A stretch of DNA of 24,963 bases from an uncultured bacterium (GTDB lineage Bacteria; Actinomycetota; Coriobacteriia; Coriobacteriales; Coriobacteriaceae), in NCBI GenBank assembly GCA_905214435.1, contig CAJMMA010000027.1:1-24963 (forward strand), given 5' to 3'. The notes beneath the pieces are model-generated. The model was given only the letters and a program-made list of their open reading frames with translations, was not told the origin of the DNA and did no database searches. The stretch's first letter is position 1, and every line of letters begins with the position of its first letter. A program made the translations under genes and the position numbers. Below, one piece after another: positions 1 through 7,828 of this stretch.

Positions 1-9
1 GGTGGTTTC

Positions 10-38
10 TTGAACTCGGTAAGCCTGCGGTAAGATAT
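10..38 (+). promoter_or_regulatory. Candidate sigma-70-type promoter of the glycosyltransferase gene
   Basis: A TTGAAC -35-like hexamer at 10-15 lies 17 bases before an AT-rich -10-like stretch (AGATAT at 33-38). A GGGAG ribosome site (64-68) and the ATG at 74 follow. The -35 is good and the -10 only moderate. The window begins just upstream, so any further control sites are not visible. Confidence 0.35.
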
Positions 39-73
39 ACGGTTGTTTACGTAACACGTTCCTGGGAGCCTGC

Positions 74-1369
74 ATGCTCGCCTTTTTACAAACCAACACA
101 CCCATCGTGATCTTCAACCAGATTGTCGTCACGCTGCTCACGGTCTGCTTCTTGTACCAGGTGGTCTTCTTTGTCATCGGTGCTCTCCGCGGCGAGGTCG
201 CGCCTCCCAAGGCCAAAAAACTCCACCGGTATGCCTTCTTTATTGCAGCACACAACGAGGAGGCCGTTATCGCCAACCTCGTTCGCTCCATCAAGGACCA
301 GGATTATCCGTCCGAGCTCATCGAGGTCTTTGTCGTCGCCGATGCCTGCACCGATAACACTGCGCAGCTCGCGCGCGAGGCGGGCGCTGTCGTGTACGAG
401 CGAAACGACCTGGCCCGTAAAGGCAAGAGCTGGGTCATGGACTTTGGTTTCGACCGTATCCTTAACGAGTATCCCGACACCTTTGAAGGTTACTTTATCT
501 TCGATGCCGATAATGTTATCGCCCGCGATTACGTGTCCAAGATGAATGATGCCTTTGACCAGGGCTTCCATGTGGTCACGAGCTATCGTAACTCCAAGAA
601 CTTCGGAAGCTCGTGGATCTCGGCAGCGAATGCCACTTGGTATCTGCGCGAGGCGCGTTTTCTCAACAACGCGCGCAACATCTGCAAGACGTCCTGCGCC
701 GTATCGGGTTCGGGCTACCTTATCTCGGCGAGCGTTATTGAGGGCATGCACGGCTGGCAGTTCCATACGCTGACCGAGGATATTCAGTTCACCACGTTCT
801 GCGCCATTCACGGCATTCGTATTGGCTATGCGCCGGCGGAGTTTTTTGACGAGCAACCCGTGACGTTTAAAGCGTCCTGGAAGCAGCGTATGCGCTGGAC
901 CAAGGGCTTCTACCAGGTGTTCTTTACCTACGGTAAGCATCTGGTCAAGTCGACCTTCCGTTATCACCGCTTTGCCGCCTACGACATGTTTATGACGATT
1001 GCTCCGGGTATGCTGCTGTCCCTGATCTCCATGCTCGCCAACGCGACCTTCCTCATCGTTGGCGGACTTTCGCATGGCTTCTTGGCCACCGAGGTCGAGA
1101 TGCAGGCTTGTGCCGCCTCGCTCATTATGACCTTCGCGATGATGTATCAGACCTTCTTTATCCTGGCTCTACTTACGACCATCTTCGAGTACAAGCACAT
1201 TCATTGTGCGCAAAAGTGGCGCCTGGTGACCAACCTGTTTACCTTTCCGATCTTTATGTTCAGCTATATCCCCATCACGGTGGCTGCGTTGTTCCTGAAG
1301 GTCGACTGGGTCCCGACGCAGCATGCCCTCAGCGTTACCCTCGACGAGGTCATGCAGGGCGCTAAATAA
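74..1369 (+). CDS. Membrane processive glycosyltransferase, family 2
   Basis: This is a 431-residue integral-membrane glycosyltransferase of the cellulose/hyaluronan/poly-GlcNAc synthase type. Such enzymes transfer a sugar from a nucleotide-sugar to a growing chain at the inner face of the membrane. An N-terminal membrane segment spans about residues 12-36. The GT-A domain begins near FIAAHNEE (56-63) and contains VVADACTDN (87-95), the metal-binding DAD (144-146), TED (234-236) and the processivity motif QRMRW (271-275). Two or three further hydrophobic segments follow from about 305 to 420. GGGAG at 64-68 supports the ATG at 74. No polymer export or modification genes lie nearby, so the product (exopolysaccharide, glycolipid or other) cannot be named. 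The family call is firm; the substrate is unknown. Confidence 0.88.
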   Translation: MLAFLQTNTPIVIFNQIVVTLLTVCFLYQVVFFVIGALRGEVAPPKAKKLHRYAFFIAAHNEEAVIANLVRSIKDQDYPSELIEVFVVADACTDNTAQLAREAGAVVYERNDLARKGKSWVMDFGFDRILNEYPDTFEGYFIFDADNVIARDYVSKMNDAFDQGFHVVTSYRNSKNFGSSWISAANATWYLREARFLNNARNICKTSCAVSGSGYLISASVIEGMHGWQFHTLTEDIQFTTFCAIHGIRIGYAPAEFFDEQPVTFKASWKQRMRWTKGFYQVFFTYGKHLVKSTFRYHRFAAYDMFMTIAPGMLLSLISMLANATFLIVGGLSHGFLATEVEMQACAASLIMTFAMMYQTFFILALLTTIFEYKHIHCAQKWRLVTNLFTFPIFMFSYIPITVAALFLKVDWVPTQHALSVTLDEVMQGAK

Positions 1370-1377
1370 CCACCACC

Positions 1378-1422
1378 AAAACCACCACGAAGGGGACAGG
1401 CACCTTTGTGGTGGTTTTTGCT
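1378..1422 (+). terminator. Long hairpin terminator after the glycosyltransferase gene
   Basis: The arms AAAACCACCAC (1378-1388) and GTGGTGGTTTT (1408-1418) are exact inverse complements. The stem continues inward through a G-T pair (1389/1407) and AAGG/CCTT (1390-1393/1403-1406), giving about 16 pairs around a nine-base loop. A T-rich tail follows. It starts nine bases after the stop codon. The loop region carries the GGGGACAGGCACC phrase, which belongs to the GGGAC-type intergenic motifs described under findings. It may act as a terminator, a dispersed repeat, or both. Confidence 0.7.
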
Positions 1423-1450
1423 TTTGAGAGACTGCCCCGGGAGGTGTTCA

Positions 1451-1873
1451 ATGGTCTATATTCCCTTTTGGATCTGCGCCTTTGCCGGTGCGGTGATTGA
1501 TGTCCGTGAACGGCGGTTTCCCAACGCGCTTGCCGCCGCATGCGCCGTGGCGGCGTTTGCAGGCGTTTGGCTGGACAGGGGCTTGAACACGGCGCTTGAC
1601 CACGCCGGTCCTGCCGTTATCGTGTACCTTTCCCTTGTGCTGACCGAGTCGCTTTGGCGGCGTTTCCGCCAGGCCCCCGGCATCGGCATGGGGGATGCCA
1701 AGGCGCTTTTCGCGCTTTGCACGCTCGACCCTCTGGGCGGCATCGTGGCATTTGCCGTCGCGCTCCTGGTCCTGGCCCTCTCCTGCCTCTTCACAAAATC
1801 GCGCTCCCTGCCATTGCTCCCGTTTTTGGTGCCGATATTTGCCATAATCGAGGTCGTGGGCTGGACATTGTAA
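1451..1873 (+). CDS. Minimal A24-family prepilin peptidase
   Basis: This 140-residue, very hydrophobic protein matches the aspartic prepilin/preflagellin peptidase domain (CpaA/TadV/FlaK size class). That family cleaves the leader of type IV pilin-like proteins at the inner membrane. Both catalytic aspartates are present: D17 in the IDVRERRFPN segment and D82 in GMGD. The N-methyltransferase half of classical PilD is absent. I count roughly four membrane spans. The start at 1451 is preferred because GGGAGGTG (1439-1446) is well spaced before it; a longer in-frame ATG at 1406 would lie in the upstream hairpin and lacks a ribosome site. No pilin or Tad secretion genes appear in the window, so its substrate must be encoded elsewhere. 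Confidence 0.8.
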   Translation: MVYIPFWICAFAGAVIDVRERRFPNALAAACAVAAFAGVWLDRGLNTALDHAGPAVIVYLSLVLTESLWRRFRQAPGIGMGDAKALFALCTLDPLGGIVAFAVALLVLALSCLFTKSRSLPLLPFLVPIFAIIEVVGWTL

Positions 1874-1904
1874 CCGATTGCGCATCCTTTTTAAGGAGCA
1901 TGCC

Positions 1905-3152
1905 ATGGCAACTAATCAAGAAACGGCCGTCATTAAGGCGCGCATGGACCGCATTCCCGCGGCGTTGTCGCCCGAGCTGGTCGAGCGTATCGCCGCCGAC
2001 CGCGCCTCGGGTGTCGTTAATCCTTATCGATGCTGCGACGACCAGGTCATTCGTCGTATAGATCGCGCTGCCGACAAAGGCACGCTTATGCGTCCGGCGT
2101 TTATGCGCGATACCGAAAAGATTCTTCATCTTCCTGCGTACACGCGTTATGCAGGCAAAACGCAGGTCTTTAGCTTTCGCAGCAACGACGACCTGTCGCG
2201 GCGCGGCCTTCATGTGCAGCTTGTCTCGCGCATTGCCCGCGATATCGGCCGTGCCCTGGGCCTCAACTGCGATTTGATCGAGGCGATTGGCCTGGGCCAC
2301 GATTTGGGCCACACGCCCTTTGGCCATGCCGGCGAGCGTTTCCTCAACGATATCTATCACGAGCGTACGGGTCGTTATTTTTTCCATAACGTGCAGTCCG
2401 TCCGCGTGCTCGACGCGCTGTACGGCCGCAACGTGTCGCTCCAGACGCTCGACGGCGTGCTGTGCCATAACGGCGAGTACGAGCAGCGTGTCTTTGGACT
2501 CTCGGACATGGCGTCGTTTGACCAGTTCGACCGTACCGTCGAGGACTGCATTGCCACGGGCTATGGCGCGATCGAGCACCTGCGCCCCATGACCCTCGAG
2601 GGCTGTGTGGTGCGTATCTCGGATATCCTCGCCTACGTCGGTCGTGATCGTCAGGACGCCATTGCGGCGGGCCTGCTGTCGCCCGACGCTTTTGACGATG
2701 GTCGGGGCGGCGCCTATAACAGCTGGATTCTCACGCACGCTTCCATCGATATCGTTGAGCATAGCTATGGCAAACCGCGTATCGAGATGAGCGAGGACCT
2801 GTTTGAGGAGATCCGCCGGGCGAAGCGCGAGAACTACGAGAAGATCTATAGCAAGGGCGGTATCGAAGGCGATTCCGAGGCAGAGTTGCGTGAGGCCTTC
2901 GAAAAGCTCTACGACCGTTGCCTGCAGGATCTAAATAAAGGCGACGAGTTCTCTTACATCTTTAAGCATCATGTTTCGCGCATTGAGCAGCAGCTTTCCT
3001 ACTACGATCGCACCTATGCCTGGCAGGACGACAAGGATCAGGTCGTCGTCGATTACATCGCAAGCATGACGGATGGTTATTTCTGCGAGCTGACGAGCAA
3101 ATTGTTCCCAGGTCTAAAGTTTCCGCACCGCACGTATATTAACGAACGGTAG
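1905..3152 (+). CDS. dgt: dGTPase-type HD-domain nucleotide triphosphohydrolase
   Basis: A 415-residue HD-superfamily hydrolase closest to deoxyguanosinetriphosphate triphosphohydrolases, which convert dNTPs to deoxynucleosides plus triphosphate and help set the dNTP pool. The signature is clear: an ILH...KTQVFS segment (73-90), H103, then GHDLGHTPFGHAGE (131-144) with the H132-D133 pair, H136 and H141. A later ISDILAYVGRD supplies the distal aspartate. AAGGAG at 1893-1898 is spaced six bases from the ATG at 1905; an upstream in-frame TTG at 1878 is less likely. The gene follows the peptidase gene after about 30 bases and precedes rarA. Substrate specificity among dNTPs cannot be read from the sequence. 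Confidence 0.85.
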   Translation: MATNQETAVIKARMDRIPAALSPELVERIAADRASGVVNPYRCCDDQVIRRIDRAADKGTLMRPAFMRDTEKILHLPAYTRYAGKTQVFSFRSNDDLSRRGLHVQLVSRIARDIGRALGLNCDLIEAIGLGHDLGHTPFGHAGERFLNDIYHERTGRYFFHNVQSVRVLDALYGRNVSLQTLDGVLCHNGEYEQRVFGLSDMASFDQFDRTVEDCIATGYGAIEHLRPMTLEGCVVRISDILAYVGRDRQDAIAAGLLSPDAFDDGRGGAYNSWILTHASIDIVEHSYGKPRIEMSEDLFEEIRRAKRENYEKIYSKGGIEGDSEAELREAFEKLYDRCLQDLNKGDEFSYIFKHHVSRIEQQLSYYDRTYAWQDDKDQVVVDYIASMTDGYFCELTSKLFPGLKFPHRTYINER

Positions 3153-3212
3153 TTCGTATCCTTTCGGTATACTGTTGGTCAACAACGATTTTGATTAATG
3201 CACGGGATGGCT

Positions 3213-4562
3213 ATGGACGACCTTTTTTCTGCTTCGACGCGCGAGCGTTCCTTTCAGAATGCGCCGCTTGCGGTGCGCATGCGCCCCAATTCGCTCGACG
3301 ATTATGTGGGCCAGCAAAAGGCCGTCGGTAAGGGCTCATGGTTGCGTGCCGCGATCGAGCACGACGTGCTTTCGAGCGTGATTCTGTACGGGCCGGCCGG
3401 TACGGGTAAGACGACGCTGGCCCACATTATCGCCAACCATACCAAGAGCGAGTTTGTCGAGGTCAGCGCCGTGACGGGCACTGTGAAGGACCTGCGCCGC
3501 GTAATCGATGAGGCTAAGACCCGTCTGAACACCTACGACCGCCGCACCATTCTGTTTATCGATGAGATCCATCGCTTTTCGAAGTCGCAGCAAGATGCCC
3601 TGCTGCATGCGGTCGAGAACCGCACCGTCATTATGATTGGCGCCACGACGGAAAACCCGTACTTTGAGGTCAACTCGGCATTGCTCTCGCGTGGGCGTGT
3701 GGTAGAGCTTGAGCACCTGAAGGACGAGGATATCGCCATGCTCATTGAGCGTGCGCTCGAGGCGCCGCAGGGTTTAAACGGTAAGTTCTCGGCCGATGAG
3801 GATACAGTCAAGACCATTTGCACGCTGGCCGCGGGTGATGCGCGCTCGGCGCTCACGACGCTCGAGCTTGCGAGTGAGATTGCCGTTACGCGTCCCGATA
3901 CTGAGGGAACGCCAGCGCCGGCGGCGGGGGAACGCTATCCCATTACCGTGGATGACGTGAAGATCGCCAATCCACGTCGTGGGTTTTCGTATGACAAAAA
4001 CGGTGACATGCACTACGACATTATCAGTGCGTTTATTAAATCTATGCGCGGCAGCGATCCCGATGCCACGATCTATTGGCTCGCGCGCATGATCGATGCA
4101 GGGGAGGATCCCAAGTTTATCGCTCGCCGCATTATGATTCAGGCTTCCGAGGATGTTGGCAACGCCGACCCGCAGGCGCTTTTGGTGGCACATGCCGCAT
4201 TTAAATCTGCCGAGGTCATTGGCTATCCCGAGTGTCGCATCAACCTGGCTCAGGCTGCGCTCTATGTGTGCCTGGCGCCTAAGTCCAACGCGTGCGAGGC
4301 CTCGATCGATGCGGCGCTGGCCGATATCCACAGCAGTGGTCTTCGCGAGGTGCCCAGCTACCTGCGCGATCGTCATCGCCCAGGCAGCGATGAATATGGC
4401 GTGTATAAGTATCCGCACGATTATCCCGAAGGCTGGGTCGATCAGCGCTATTTGCCCGAGGGGTTGGAGCGCGGCGCGTTCTGGCAGCCTGCCGGCCGCG
4501 GTTGGGAAGAGTGGCGTGTTGAGCAAAGCGAACGCGACCGTAGCGGTAATGCTCCGAAGTAA
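3213..4562 (+). CDS. rarA: Replication-associated recombination protein A (RarA/MgsA, AAA+ ATPase)
   Basis: RarA is a clamp-loader-like AAA+ ATPase that acts at stalled replication forks, working with SSB and recombination proteins. The 449-residue product has the family N-terminus (MDDLFS, then MRP..LDDYVGQ), Walker A GPAGTGKTT (60-68), Walker B LFIDEIHRF (114-122), the sensor segment GATTENP, and a C-terminal tetramerisation region with the usual R.IMIQASEDVGNADP and CRINLAQAALY stretches. Start codons at 3198, 3207 and 3213 are all in frame. I prefer 3213 because the protein then starts like other RarA proteins and a partial GGGA site sits five bases upstream. A TATACT -10-like box at 3168-3173 could give rarA its own promoter, although no clear -35 is visible. 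Confidence 0.93.
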   Translation: MDDLFSASTRERSFQNAPLAVRMRPNSLDDYVGQQKAVGKGSWLRAAIEHDVLSSVILYGPAGTGKTTLAHIIANHTKSEFVEVSAVTGTVKDLRRVIDEAKTRLNTYDRRTILFIDEIHRFSKSQQDALLHAVENRTVIMIGATTENPYFEVNSALLSRGRVVELEHLKDEDIAMLIERALEAPQGLNGKFSADEDTVKTICTLAAGDARSALTTLELASEIAVTRPDTEGTPAPAAGERYPITVDDVKIANPRRGFSYDKNGDMHYDIISAFIKSMRGSDPDATIYWLARMIDAGEDPKFIARRIMIQASEDVGNADPQALLVAHAAFKSAEVIGYPECRINLAQAALYVCLAPKSNACEASIDAALADIHSSGLREVPSYLRDRHRPGSDEYGVYKYPHDYPEGWVDQRYLPEGLERGAFWQPAGRGWEEWRVEQSERDRSGNAPK

Positions 4563-4593
4563 CTGCTGATTATTTTGTCCCAGGATCTCACGC

Positions 4594-4624
4594 TTGGCAT
4601 GTTCGGTCCCCTTTGGGGTACCAT
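4594..4624 (+). promoter_or_regulatory. Possible promoter of the stress-module operon
   Basis: TTGGCA at 4594-4599 and TACCAT at 4619-4624 form a -35/-10 pair with a rather long 19-base spacer, in the 100-base gap before the DUF948 gene. The match is moderate. The operon encodes its own sigma factor, so a different, autoregulated promoter could be used; no SigB-type GTTT...GGGTAT pair stood out. Confidence 0.27.
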
Positions 4625-4662
4625 GAACAGCGTCTGTATTTCGATTCCTTTGGGAGGCTTGT

Positions 4663-5250
4663 ATGAGTCCCATTCAAATCGCCCTGCTGTTGCTCGCCGT
4701 TGCCGGCGTGTGGGCTGTTGTCGAGCTCGCGCTCACGCTGCGCAAGACCCGCACCGTCGTTGATTCGCTCGACAAGACGGTGAGTGACCTTAACAATACG
4801 CTCGCCGAGGCACAGCCTGTGGTGGCAAAGCTCGACGGCGCTGTCGATGAGCTCACCCCCGCGCTGGCACAGGTTGAGCCGCTCCTCAAGTCGAGCAAGA
4901 CTGCCGTTGATGCTCTGACGTCTAACCTCGTTGAGGTTGAGGCGGTCGTTCGCGACATCTCCGAGGTCACGGGCAGCGTGGCTGAGGCCAGCAATGCCGT
5001 ATCGAGCGTGACTGATTCTGCTGCTGGCGCCGTGCAGAAGCTCTTCAATAAGGTGAAGGCTCCTGCAGCCGACGCCGATCGCAAGCTCGCCGCTGCCGCC
5101 GCCGAGGCCGAGCAGCCTACTGAGCGCGTTCTGATTGGCGATGACGATGCCGCTGCTGACGACGATGATGTTCAGAAGCCCGCTGCTAAGCCTGCTCAGT
5201 ATTACACTTATACGCCTGCCGAGACCTCCGAGGAGTCCTGCGATGAGTAG
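4663..5250 (+). CDS. DUF948 (YtxG-like) membrane-anchored coiled-coil protein
   Basis: This 195-residue protein has one N-terminal membrane segment (about residues 4-24). A long helical stretch with heptad-like spacing follows (roughly 28-125). The tail is Ala/Asp/Glu rich with an acidic DDDAAADDDD patch. This is the layout of DUF948 proteins. The Bacillus YtxG member belongs to the general stress regulon, which fits the position here just before an anti-sigma/sigma pair. GGGAGG (4652-4657) precedes the ATG. The stop codon overlaps the next gene's start region. No enzymatic motif is visible. A scaffold or envelope role is plausible but unproven. Confidence 0.72.
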   Translation: MSPIQIALLLLAVAGVWAVVELALTLRKTRTVVDSLDKTVSDLNNTLAEAQPVVAKLDGAVDELTPALAQVEPLLKSSKTAVDALTSNLVEVEAVVRDISEVTGSVAEASNAVSSVTDSAAGAVQKLFNKVKAPAADADRKLAAAAAEAEQPTERVLIGDDDAAADDDDVQKPAAKPAQYYTYTPAETSEESCDE

Positions 5251-5620
5251 CGAAGCAACCTGCCCCATTACGCTGAGCGTTGCCGGTGATCCGCGTCTCG
5301 CGCGCTTGGTGCGCATGACGGCCGCCAACGTCGGCGCCCTGTGCTCTATGTCCGTTGATCGCATCGAGGACATTCGTATGGCTGCCGAAGAAGCCTTCAT
5401 CTTTGGCTGCACGGCTGTTGATTCCGACGATATCTCGATCAAATTCGATGTCGACGAATCGCATGTGGGCATGACCTTTACCTTTGGCGACCAGGCGACT
5501 GTCGATGAGGATGACCAGGCTGCCGTGTATGCCGAGCTCATTTTGGCGAGCGTGTGTGACTCTTACGAAAAGACTACAGCGCCCCTAACGCTTTCCCTCG
5601 ACCTCAAGGCGGATATCTAA
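5243..5620 (+). CDS. RsbW/SpoIIAB-like anti-sigma factor, degenerate ATPase
   Basis: This 125-residue protein occupies the slot where RsbW-type anti-sigma kinases sit, immediately before a SigB/F-type sigma gene. The segment EDIRMAAEEA (42-51) matches the N-box region of the GHKL fold. The magnesium-binding asparagine expected near residue 54 is Phe, and the DxGxG and GxGL boxes of the ATP lid are not recognisable; the region around FTFGDQATVDEDDQ takes their place. It is also shorter than typical RsbW. It may bind sigma without acting as a kinase. The start at 5243 is supported by GAGGAG at 5230-5235 and overlaps the DUF948 stop by eight bases. Two bases separate its stop from the sigma start. 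The assignment rests partly on context. Confidence 0.62.
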   Translation: MSSEATCPITLSVAGDPRLARLVRMTAANVGALCSMSVDRIEDIRMAAEEAFIFGCTAVDSDDISIKFDVDESHVGMTFTFGDQATVDEDDQAAVYAELILASVCDSYEKTTAPLTLSLDLKADI

Positions 5621-5621
5621 T

Positions 5622-6413
5622 ATGACCGAACGCTCCCGGAGCGGCAAGACCGCTTGGGACAAGGAGAAAACCCGCGAGCTGTTTCGTCGTTATAAGGAGA
5701 CCGGTGATCCGGATGCTCGCGAGCAGCTCGTCATGTCCCATATGAACCTGGTAAGGTTTCTTGCCAACAAATTCAAGAACCGCGGCGAGCCGCTCGATGA
5801 CCTTTTGCAGGTCGGGTACTTGGGCTTGCTCAAGGCTATCGATCGCTTTGATCCCGAGCGCGGACTCGAGTTCACGACGTTTGCCACGCCCACCATCTTG
5901 GGCGAGATTAAGCGCCACTTCCGCGACAAGGGCTGGAGTGTGCGCGTGCCGCGTCGTCTGCAGGAGCTCTCTGCCAAGGTTAACCAGGCTACCGACAAGC
6001 TTACCAACGAGCTTCAGCGTTCGCCCAAGGTTGAGGAAATCGCCGATTACCTTGGCGTGACCGTCGACGAGGTGCTCGAAGCCATGGAATCGTCCTCGGC
6101 CTACACCTCGGTGCCCATCGAGGCTCCCGGCGCGTCCGACTCCGACGATGCTCCCTCGATTCTCGATCGCTATGCCGACGACGACAACGAGCTCGACTTT
6201 ACCGATGACCGCCTGGTAATCGAGGAAGCCATCCGCGATTTCTCGCCGCGCGAGCGTGAGGTGATCGAGCTACGCTTTGTGAAGGGCATGACCCAGATCG
6301 AGATCGCCAAGAAGCTGGGCATTTCGCAGGTGCAGGTCTCGCGCCTACTGCGCCGCACCCTCAAGAAGATTCAAGACAAGATTGACCCTGACGGAGTAAT
6401 GGTTCGTTCATGA
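5622..6413 (+). CDS. SigB/SigF/SigG-subfamily RNA polymerase sigma factor
   Basis: A complete 263-residue group-3 sigma factor. Region 2 runs through LVRFLANKF and DLLQVGYLGLLKAIDRFDP. The diagnostic FATPTILGEIKRHFRDKGW and VRVPRR stretch ends it. Region 3 contains LQRSPKVEEIADYLGV. Region 4 carries SPREREVIELRF and a helix-turn-helix (TQIEIAKKLGISQVQVSRLLRR). This subfamily directs general stress or developmental regulons and is normally held by an RsbW-type partner, which is encoded directly upstream. The stop codon overlaps the next start as ATGA, so translational coupling is likely. No anti-anti-sigma (RsbV) gene is seen in the window, so the release pathway must lie elsewhere or differ. 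Confidence 0.93.
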   Translation: MTERSRSGKTAWDKEKTRELFRRYKETGDPDAREQLVMSHMNLVRFLANKFKNRGEPLDDLLQVGYLGLLKAIDRFDPERGLEFTTFATPTILGEIKRHFRDKGWSVRVPRRLQELSAKVNQATDKLTNELQRSPKVEEIADYLGVTVDEVLEAMESSSAYTSVPIEAPGASDSDDAPSILDRYADDDNELDFTDDRLVIEEAIRDFSPREREVIELRFVKGMTQIEIAKKLGISQVQVSRLLRRTLKKIQDKIDPDGVMVRS

Positions 6414-7822
6414 GTGAGCACCCCCAACAAACCGACCGCACGCTGCGCGATACCCGCATTCTGACGCTTCGCATTTGGGCTGTCGTCGGTTGCATCGTCA
6501 TCGCCGCCGTCATCTTTAACCTTATGGGCATCCTGGCACCGGTTATTGAGTTTCTTGCCGTCGGCTCCATCATTGCTTTTGTGATGTCCCCGATCACCAA
6601 CTGGCTCGAGCACCATGGCGTGAATCGCGGCATCGGTTCGCTTATCGCGCTTATTGTGGTCGTTGCTGTGCTCGTCGGTGTCGTTTGCATCTTGTCGCCG
6701 ATTCTCTTTGGTCAGATCATGGAAGTCCTGAGCCGCCTGCCCGAGCAGCTTCGTGTTGCGGGTGGCGACCTCAACGAGATGATCTCGCATGCCAAGACGC
6801 TCAACAACACGCCGCTCAAGGAGTATCTGGACGATAATCTTTCGTCGCTGGTTGCCGTGGCATCGAAGTATGTGTCTCAGATCGCTGCCGAGCTTGGCCG
6901 CGGTGTGTTCCCGCTCATCACCAATACAGCCTCGCAGTTGTTCGTGATCTTCCTTGGTCTGGTGCTTGCGTACTGGATGGCCTGCGACTACCCTCGCATG
7001 CACCACGAGATTTGCACCATCATCGGTCAGGAGAAGGAGACCTCGTACCGCTTTATGGTCGCCATCCTTTCTCGCTCTGTCGGCGGCTACATGCGCGGTA
7101 TGGTCGTGACGTCCATCTGCGGTGGTTTCCTCGCCTTTATCGGTTTTATGATCATCGGCCATCCGTATGCGGCGCTCATGGCCATCTTTACCGGCATCAT
7201 GCATTTGGTTCCGGTCGTCGGTCCCTGGGTGAGCGCAGCAATCGCCACAGTGCTCGGTTTCATGTTCAGCCCCATGTTGGCGTTATGGACGCTCATCGTG
7301 ACGATGGTCGCTCAAAACGTCACCGATAACGTAATTTCGCCTAAGGTCATGCAGAGCTCGGTGCAGGTGCATCCCATCATGAGCCTCACGGCGCTCGTTA
7401 TTGGCTCGGCACTCATGGGTCCTATTGGCATGATCATTGCCATTCCGCTGTGCGCAGCCCTCAAGGGCATTTTCGTCTACTACTTTGAGAACGAGACCGG
7501 CCGCCAGCTTGTGGCCTATGACGGCGCCGTGTTTAAGGGCACGCCGTACCGCGATGCCGATGGCAACCCGGTCGCCGCCTATGACGCGCTCGGGGACGAT
7601 ACGTTCATCTATGAGTCCGAGCTCATCGGCAACGAGACCGCGCCCGAGGCCAAGGCTATGCCCAAGCCCGAGCTCGATAATCCCTGGATCAAGCTCTCGG
7701 GTCTTCAGCCCGATGCCACGGGTTTCTTCAAGAATCCCTTCGCCAAGGATGACGATTCCAACTCTGATGACGATACCAAAACCGGCATCGACGGGTCCAT
7801 GGACGATTCGGATTCTAAATAG
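6410..7822 (+). CDS. AI-2E/PerM-family membrane transporter-like protein
   Basis: A 470-residue polytopic membrane protein of the AI-2E family (YdiK/PerM/TqsA-like). Members are proposed exporters or permeases; substrates are mostly uncertain and the AI-2 name should not be taken literally. It shows a hydrophobic pair near residues 20-65, a long amphipathic soluble segment (about 105-150), and a C-terminal cluster of spans. The family-typical stretch near IMHLVPVVGPWVSA and QNVTDNVISPKVM is present. The C-terminus adds roughly 100 hydrophilic, acidic residues ending in a Asp/Ser-rich tail, which is longer than usual. It overlaps the sigma gene by four bases (ATGA), so it probably belongs to the stress operon. 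Confidence 0.85.
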   Translation: MSEHPQQTDRTLRDTRILTLRIWAVVGCIVIAAVIFNLMGILAPVIEFLAVGSIIAFVMSPITNWLEHHGVNRGIGSLIALIVVVAVLVGVVCILSPILFGQIMEVLSRLPEQLRVAGGDLNEMISHAKTLNNTPLKEYLDDNLSSLVAVASKYVSQIAAELGRGVFPLITNTASQLFVIFLGLVLAYWMACDYPRMHHEICTIIGQEKETSYRFMVAILSRSVGGYMRGMVVTSICGGFLAFIGFMIIGHPYAALMAIFTGIMHLVPVVGPWVSAAIATVLGFMFSPMLALWTLIVTMVAQNVTDNVISPKVMQSSVQVHPIMSLTALVIGSALMGPIGMIIAIPLCAALKGIFVYYFENETGRQLVAYDGAVFKGTPYRDADGNPVAAYDALGDDTFIYESELIGNETAPEAKAMPKPELDNPWIKLSGLQPDATGFFKNPFAKDDDSNSDDDTKTGIDGSMDDSDSK

Positions 7823-7828
7823 GCCCCA

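Noticed and set aside
86..1075. 329-codon minus-strand open frame
   Set aside because: Shadow of the glycosyltransferase gene; no ribosome site and no domain.
1406..1450. Longer start for the prepilin peptidase at 1406
   Set aside because: The start lies in the hairpin and lacks a ribosome site, while GGGAGGTG is well spaced before the ATG at 1451.
4575..4763. 62-codon plus-strand frame before the DUF948 gene
   Set aside because: Overlaps the likely promoter and the DUF948 start in another frame; no ribosome site and the C-terminal half is a shadow of DUF948 coding sequence.
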